The position numbers were made by a program, and so were the translations under genes. The notes below the pieces were generated by a model that was not told where the DNA came from, searched no databases, and was given only the letters and a program-made list of their open reading frames with translations. From Metarhizobium sp964253915 (GTDB lineage: Bacteria; Pseudomonadota; Alphaproteobacteria; Rhizobiales; Rhizobiaceae), in assembly GCF_964253915.1 (NCBI RefSeq), contig NZ_CAXUSG020000002.1, positions 248,001 through 312,000 of the forward strand: 64,000 bases of DNA, read 5' to 3'. Below are positions 60,560 to 64,000 of the stretch, in pieces (position 1 is the first letter of the stretch; each line of letters opens with the position of its first letter).

Positions 60560-60562
60560 TAA
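60552..60562 (+). promoter_or_regulatory. half-site before gntR
   Basis: ATATGTGATAA lies over the stop codon of the YdiJ-type gene, about 35 bases before gntR. It matches the ATAAGTGATAA word of the divergent operator in 10 of 11 positions, suggesting the regulator controls its own gene. Confidence 0.35.
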
Positions 60563-60594
60563 ATGCAAACCACCGGACAAAGGGCTGGATCGGC

Positions 60595-61326
60595 ATGTCG
60601 ATCATAACACAGCGGGGCAATCTCGCGGAAATCGTCGTCGCCAAGCTTGCCGAACGCATCGACTCCGGACTTTATGCGCCCGGCGAGAAGATACCGTCAA
60701 GTGCGCAATTGTGCGAGGAGTTCGGCGTATCCCGCACCGTCATCCGCGAGGCGCTGACGTCGCTGAAGGTTGCCGGACGCGTCATCGCCCGCCAGGGCGC
60801 CGGCGTATATGTGACCGAAAAGGATGCCAAGACGCTGAATTTCGAGATCAGCCGCATCGACGACATCCGCTCCGCCATGCAAATCCTTGAGTTGCGGCTT
60901 GGCGTGGAGATCCAATCGGTGGCGCTTGCTGCCCAGCGTCGCACGCCGGAAGCGCTCGCCGAAATCGCCCGCGCCTTCGATTACATCGAAAACCTCGACA
61001 CCAACGATGCCGAGATCGAGGCCCGCGCCGATTTCGAATTCCACCTCGCCATTGCCAAGGCGACCCGCAATCCGCATTTCCCGAGTTTTCTCGAAGCGGT
61101 CATGGGCGAGATCAATTTCGATCTGGTGCTAAAACACCGCCAGTCGGGGCGCACCTACAATGCCTACCTCAAGAAGATCAACAAGGAGCACGCCGCCATC
61201 CTTGCAGCGATTACGCAGGGCGATTCCAAAGCGGCCAAGCAGGCGCTGATCGCCCATCTCGAGGAAAGCCTCAATCGCTACCGGCTGATGCTGGACGAGC
61301 CGTCAGGCAGCGAAGCGGAGGATTGA
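60595..61326 (+). CDS. GntR family regulator with FCD domain
   Basis: 243 residues. The winged helix covers residues ~15-75: APGEKIPSSAQLCEEFGVSRTVIREALTSLKVAGRVIARQGAGVYVTEKD. The FCD ligand domain follows, with DFEFHLAIAKATRNPHF, KKINKEHAAILAAITQGD and ALIAHLEESLNRY, which supply the usual Asp and His metal ligands. It probably senses the hydroxyacid or sugar acid handled by the neighbours. ATG 60595 has AAGGG about 10 bases ahead; a GTG at 60556 is in frame. It lies 35 bases after the YdiJ-type gene. Confidence 0.92.
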   Translation: MSIITQRGNLAEIVVAKLAERIDSGLYAPGEKIPSSAQLCEEFGVSRTVIREALTSLKVAGRVIARQGAGVYVTEKDAKTLNFEISRIDDIRSAMQILELRLGVEIQSVALAAQRRTPEALAEIARAFDYIENLDTNDAEIEARADFEFHLAIAKATRNPHFPSFLEAVMGEINFDLVLKHRQSGRTYNAYLKKINKEHAAILAAITQGDSKAAKQALIAHLEESLNRYRLMLDEPSGSEAED

Positions 61327-61349
61327 TCGCCGCGAACAACGCGGCGATC
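61325..61349. terminator. bidirectional stem-loop between gntR and ThDP enzyme gene
   Basis: GATCGCCGCG (61325-61334) and CGCGGCGATC (61340-61349) pair perfectly over 10 bases with the loop AACAA, starting at the gntR stop and 21 bases from the stop of the converging gene. The GC stem without a T run is like other hairpins of the window. Confidence 0.7.
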
Positions 61350-61369
61350 TCCGAAGGCGGAACCCGGCC

Positions 61370-63055
61370 TTATGCCCGCTGTTGCAAGGCCTGTTCGCGG
61401 ATCTGTGTCAGGCTCATCTTCACCGTCAAAGCCTCCGGATCGATGCGAATTTCGATCAACGACGGTTTGCCGGAAGCCTCCGAACGGCGGAAAGCATCGG
61501 CAAACTCCGCCGTCGTCTCCACCGTCTCGCCATGCAGGCCGTAGGAGCGCGCAAGGGCGGCAAAATCCGGATTGGTGAGTTTCGTTCCCGTGACACGGCC
61601 GGGATAGCTGCGCTCCTGGTGCATGCGGATGGTGCCGTACATGCCGTTGTTGATGACGAGGAAGATGACGCGGGCGTCATATTGCATCGCCGTCGCCAGT
61701 TCCTGGCCGTTCATCAGGAAACAACCGTCGCCGGCAAATGCCACCACCGGCCGGCCGGGCTCGGTGATCTTGGCGGCGATCGCCGCCGGCACACCGTAGC
61801 CCATCGAACCGTTGGTCGGTCCGAGTTGGGTGCGGAAGGTACGATATTGATAGAAGCGGTGCGCCCAGGCAGAATAATTGCCGGCCCCTGTCGTCAGGAT
61901 GGCGTCTTCGGGCAGATGGCCGCGCAACCACGCCATGATGTCGCCCATCTGCACCGGCCCCGGCGTCTGCGGATGCTTTAGGTTTTCCAGATAGTCGGCA
62001 TGCGCATCTTTCGTCCAGTCGGCCCAGGCAGGCGCGGCGACAGGCGAGAGCTTCGCCGCCTGCGACAGGAAACCGCCGACGCTGGCGTTGATCGGCAGGC
62101 TCGCATGGTAGACGCGGCCTAGTTCCTCTGCTCCGGCATGGATATGGACGAGGGTCTGTTTCGGCACGGGAATGTCGATCATCGTGTAGGCGCCGGTGGT
62201 CATTTCACCGAGGCGGGCACCGATGCAGAGCAAGAGATCGCAATCCTTGACGCGCTGAACCAGCTTCGGGCCTGCCGCAAGGCCGAGATCGCCGGCATAG
62301 TTGGCATGACTGTTGTCGAACAGGTCCTGGCAGCGGAAGGACGCAGCAACCGGCAGCGAAAAAGCTTCGGAGAAGGCCTTCAGGTCGGCCACCGCCTTTT
62401 GCGTCCAGCCGCCACCGCCCGCAACCACCATCGGCCGCCGTGCTTTGGCCAGCAGGGACACGAGTTCGTCGAGCTGCGGCTGGCCGGCATAAGTCTCCAC
62501 ACGCTTGTAGGCCGGTGTATCGGCAATCGCCACCCTGTCGGTCAGCATGTCTTCCGGCAGCGCCACGACCACCGGCCCCGGCCGGCCATTGACGGCGCGG
62601 TGGAAGGCCTGGGAAATCAGTTCGGGAATACGCGCGGCATCCTCGATTTCCACCACCCATTTCGCCATCTGGCCGAACATGCGGCGATAGTCGATTTCCT
62701 GGAAGGCTTCGCGCTCCACCTGGTCACGCGCCACCTGGCCGATGAACAGGATCATCGGCGTCGAATCTTGGAATGCCGTATGCACGCCAACGGATGCATT
62801 GGTGGCGCCCGGGCCGCGGGTGACGAAGCAGATGCCGGGCTTGCCGGTGAGCTTTCCGTAGGCTTCCGCCATGTAGGCCGCCCCGCCCTCCTGCCTGCAG
62901 ATGACGAATTCGATGTCATCCTCGGCATCATGGAAGGCATCGAGGGCCGCCAGATAACTCTCGCCGGGCACGCCGAAGACACGGTTCACGCCATGGATCT
63001 TCAGTGCGTCGACCAGGACCTGGCCGCCGCTGCGGGTCTCATATTCGGTTGTCAT
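61370..63055 (-). CDS. ThDP-dependent enzyme, acetolactate synthase-like
   Basis: 561 residues with the three-domain ThDP layout. The catalytic Glu is in FVICRQEGGAAYMAEAYGKLTG (~55-75); middle domain ~195-330 has RPMVVAGGGGWTQKA; the C-terminal ThDP site is VVAFAGDGCFLMNGQELATAMQYDARVIFLVINNGMYGTIRMHQ (GDG...NN). It probably carboligates or decarboxylates a 2-oxoacid; not obviously true acetolactate synthase, since no small subunit gene is nearby and it sits in a catabolic block. ATG 63055. It follows the DAO gene downstream of a repeat at 63.13 kb. Confidence 0.88.
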   Translation of the reverse strand: MTTEYETRSGGQVLVDALKIHGVNRVFGVPGESYLAALDAFHDAEDDIEFVICRQEGGAAYMAEAYGKLTGKPGICFVTRGPGATNASVGVHTAFQDSTPMILFIGQVARDQVEREAFQEIDYRRMFGQMAKWVVEIEDAARIPELISQAFHRAVNGRPGPVVVALPEDMLTDRVAIADTPAYKRVETYAGQPQLDELVSLLAKARRPMVVAGGGGWTQKAVADLKAFSEAFSLPVAASFRCQDLFDNSHANYAGDLGLAAGPKLVQRVKDCDLLLCIGARLGEMTTGAYTMIDIPVPKQTLVHIHAGAEELGRVYHASLPINASVGGFLSQAAKLSPVAAPAWADWTKDAHADYLENLKHPQTPGPVQMGDIMAWLRGHLPEDAILTTGAGNYSAWAHRFYQYRTFRTQLGPTNGSMGYGVPAAIAAKITEPGRPVVAFAGDGCFLMNGQELATAMQYDARVIFLVINNGMYGTIRMHQERSYPGRVTGTKLTNPDFAALARSYGLHGETVETTAEFADAFRRSEASGKPSLIEIRIDPEALTVKMSLTQIREQALQQRA

Positions 63056-63128
63056 GTCAGTCTCCTCAGCCGCTAGGCACTTCCGCCTTTCTCCGAAACG
63101 CGAAAACGCTCTAGCCTTTTGTTTTTAC

Positions 63129-63172
63129 GCAATTCCGGACGCAAAACCGCTCAGCACTTTTGCTGGAATTGC
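63129..63172. repeat. intergenic inverted repeat of rhizobial type
   Basis: GCAATTCC (63129-63136) and GGAATTGC (63165-63172) bracket a 28-base centre rich in CAAAACCGC. This form, with its TTTTGTTTTTACGC flank, is one I recall from many Rhizobiaceae intergenic regions, but I cannot count copies here. It directly follows the DAO stop and could act as a terminator. Confidence 0.5.
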
Positions 63173-63173
63173 C

Positions 63174-64000
63174 CTAGATGACAGCGTCCTCAAGGAAGGG
63201 CCGGTTCAGGGCAACGCGCTCATAACCGAAAGGCGAGAGGTCGAGCGTCCTGAAGCCGCCATAGGTGATCAGTTCGGAAAGCCCTCGCCCCATCGCCGGC
63301 GATTGCTGCAGGCCGTGACCGGAAAAGCCGTTGGCGAAGAGGAAATTCTTCACCGCGCTGTGCGGGCCAAGGATGACGTTGTGGTCGAGCGTGCAATAGT
63401 CGTAATGCCCGGCCCAGCTGTTCACCACCTTGATCGCCTCGAAGGCCGGCACGCGGCCGGCCAGCGTCGGCCAGATCTCGTCCTCGAACTCATCGTGCAT
63501 CACGGCGAAATCGGTCGGATCGACCTCCGGATCGTGCTTTGGATAGGTGCCCATCAAATAAAACTTGCCTTCCGGGCGGAAGAACACGCCGGTCGGATCG
63601 ATGGTCAGGCCGACGCCCGGGCCAAGCGGCGTGCGGCAATCGACGACGAAGAGCGAGCGGCGGCGCGGCTCGACGGGGATTTCGAGGCCGGCCATGCGGG
63701 CAAGCTTCTTGCCGTTGGTGCCGGATGTGTTGACGAGCGTGCCGCAGGCGATCGTCTGGCCGCCCTTGGTGGTCACCGAGACGATGCGATCGCCTTCACG
63801 GTTCACTGCGACTACCTCGTCCTCGATATATTCGACGCCGAGGGTGCGAGCCTTCTTGCGAAAACCCTGGAGCAGGCCGACGCTATCGAACCAGCCCTCG
63901 CCGCGCTCGCCGGTGCTACCGAGCGTCAGGCCTTCGGTGTTTAGCCACGGGAAGCGTTTGCCAAGGCCTTCCGGATCGAGCAGCGTCACTTCCGCGCCGC
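63174..64000 (-). CDS. FAD-dependent oxidoreductase (DAO family), N-terminus cut by window edge
   Basis: 275 C-terminal residues are visible; the frame runs on past base 64000. Visible: GAEVTLLDPEGLGKRFPWLNTEGLTLGSTGERGEGWFDSVGLLQGFRKKARTLGVEY, the FAD half TLVNTSGTNGKKLARMAGLEIPVEPRRRSLFVVDCRTPLG, and the C-terminal FAD motif NHFANGFSGHGLQQSPAMGRGLSELI in the form FANGFSGHGLQQ. It resembles FOXRED1/sarcosine oxidase beta-type enzymes that oxidise secondary amines or N-methyl compounds. The ATG-like GTG at 63989 is internal and not a start. Confidence 0.9.
   Translation of the reverse strand, partial: GAEVTLLDPEGLGKRFPWLNTEGLTLGSTGERGEGWFDSVGLLQGFRKKARTLGVEYIEDEVVAVNREGDRIVSVTTKGGQTIACGTLVNTSGTNGKKLARMAGLEIPVEPRRRSLFVVDCRTPLGPGVGLTIDPTGVFFRPEGKFYLMGTYPKHDPEVDPTDFAVMHDEFEDEIWPTLAGRVPAFEAIKVVNSWAGHYDYCTLDHNVILGPHSAVKNFLFANGFSGHGLQQSPAMGRGLSELITYGGFRTLDLSPFGYERVALNRPFLEDAVI

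Noticed and set aside
1..64000. CRISPR array, tRNA, rRNA, insertion sequence or phage genes
   Set aside because: No regular spaced repeats, no cloverleaf or rRNA-like stretch and no transposase or integrase reading frame was seen on either strand.

Overview
The window looks like a large replicon, quite possibly a plasmid or chromid, of a member of the Rhizobiaceae (Rhizobium, Agrobacterium or Ensifer type). The evidence is the GC-rich coding with strong third-position GC, a RIME-type intergenic mosaic element at 3492-3615, an intergenic repeat near 63.1 kb of a type I recall from Rhizobiaceae, a DUF1612 protein of the rhizobial RHE_PE00001 family, and dense ABC-transporter-plus-catabolism islands. 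No RNA gene, phage, insertion sequence or CRISPR array was seen.

Region A (1-21.5 kb, all on the minus strand) reads like one catabolic island. In transcription order it holds a branched-chain-type (LIV) substrate-binding protein, an iron-dependent alcohol dehydrogenase, an AraC regulator, LIV permeases and ATPases (livH, livM, livG), and a LivF ATPase fused to a Tm-1-like UPF0261 domain followed by its TIM-barrel partner. Then come a 979-residue flotillin-like protein with hendecad repeats, two SRPBCC (CoxG-like) proteins, and a molybdenum hydroxylase made of FAD, 2Fe-2S and a molybdopterin subunit split into two genes. After a RIME element follow a MoxR ATPase, a CoxE-type VWA protein, an amidohydrolase and an SMP-30 lactonase that runs off the left edge. 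The accessory genes resemble those of CO dehydrogenase, but the active-site loop does not; the split molybdopterin subunit recalls nicotinate dehydrogenase. I infer import and hydroxylation of an aromatic or N-heterocyclic compound by a membrane-scaffolded enzyme. Region B (21.6-29.7 kb) adds a DUF1612 protein, a RutA-like flavin monooxygenase, ferredoxin-NADP reductase, an enamidase-like amidohydrolase, an aldo/keto reductase, a MocR regulator and a divergent EamA exporter; several fit the same kind of ring catabolism.

Region C (29.7-41.8 kb) is a complete D-apiose catabolic locus: apnL, apsD, a ribose-type ABC importer with a DUF2291 lipoprotein, apnO, oiaK, and the RuBisCO-like oiaX. D-apiose is imported, oxidised, delactonised, oxido-isomerised, phosphorylated and split to 3-phosphoglycerate and glycolate. 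Two upstream regions share an almost identical 21-bp operator. A lone phosphate acetyl/butyryltransferase is divergent from oiaX.

Region D (41.8-54.8 kb) is a mixed stretch: a zinc/cadmium/lead P1B ATPase with a MerR-type promoter, LysR, a DadA-like oxidase with an orphan amino-acid-binding protein, an alpha/beta hydrolase, a luciferase-like oxidoreductase, a diguanylate cyclase, a low-affinity iron permease-like protein, a hybrid histidine kinase and a small hydrophilic protein. Region E (54.9-64 kb) has two SDR dehydrogenases and a ProC-like reductase divergent from a YdiJ-type D-2-hydroxyacid dehydrogenase and a GntR/FCD regulator, with a shared palindrome in the divergent promoter region. 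A ThDP-dependent acetolactate-synthase-like enzyme and a DAO-type FAD oxidoreductase cut by the right edge end the window.
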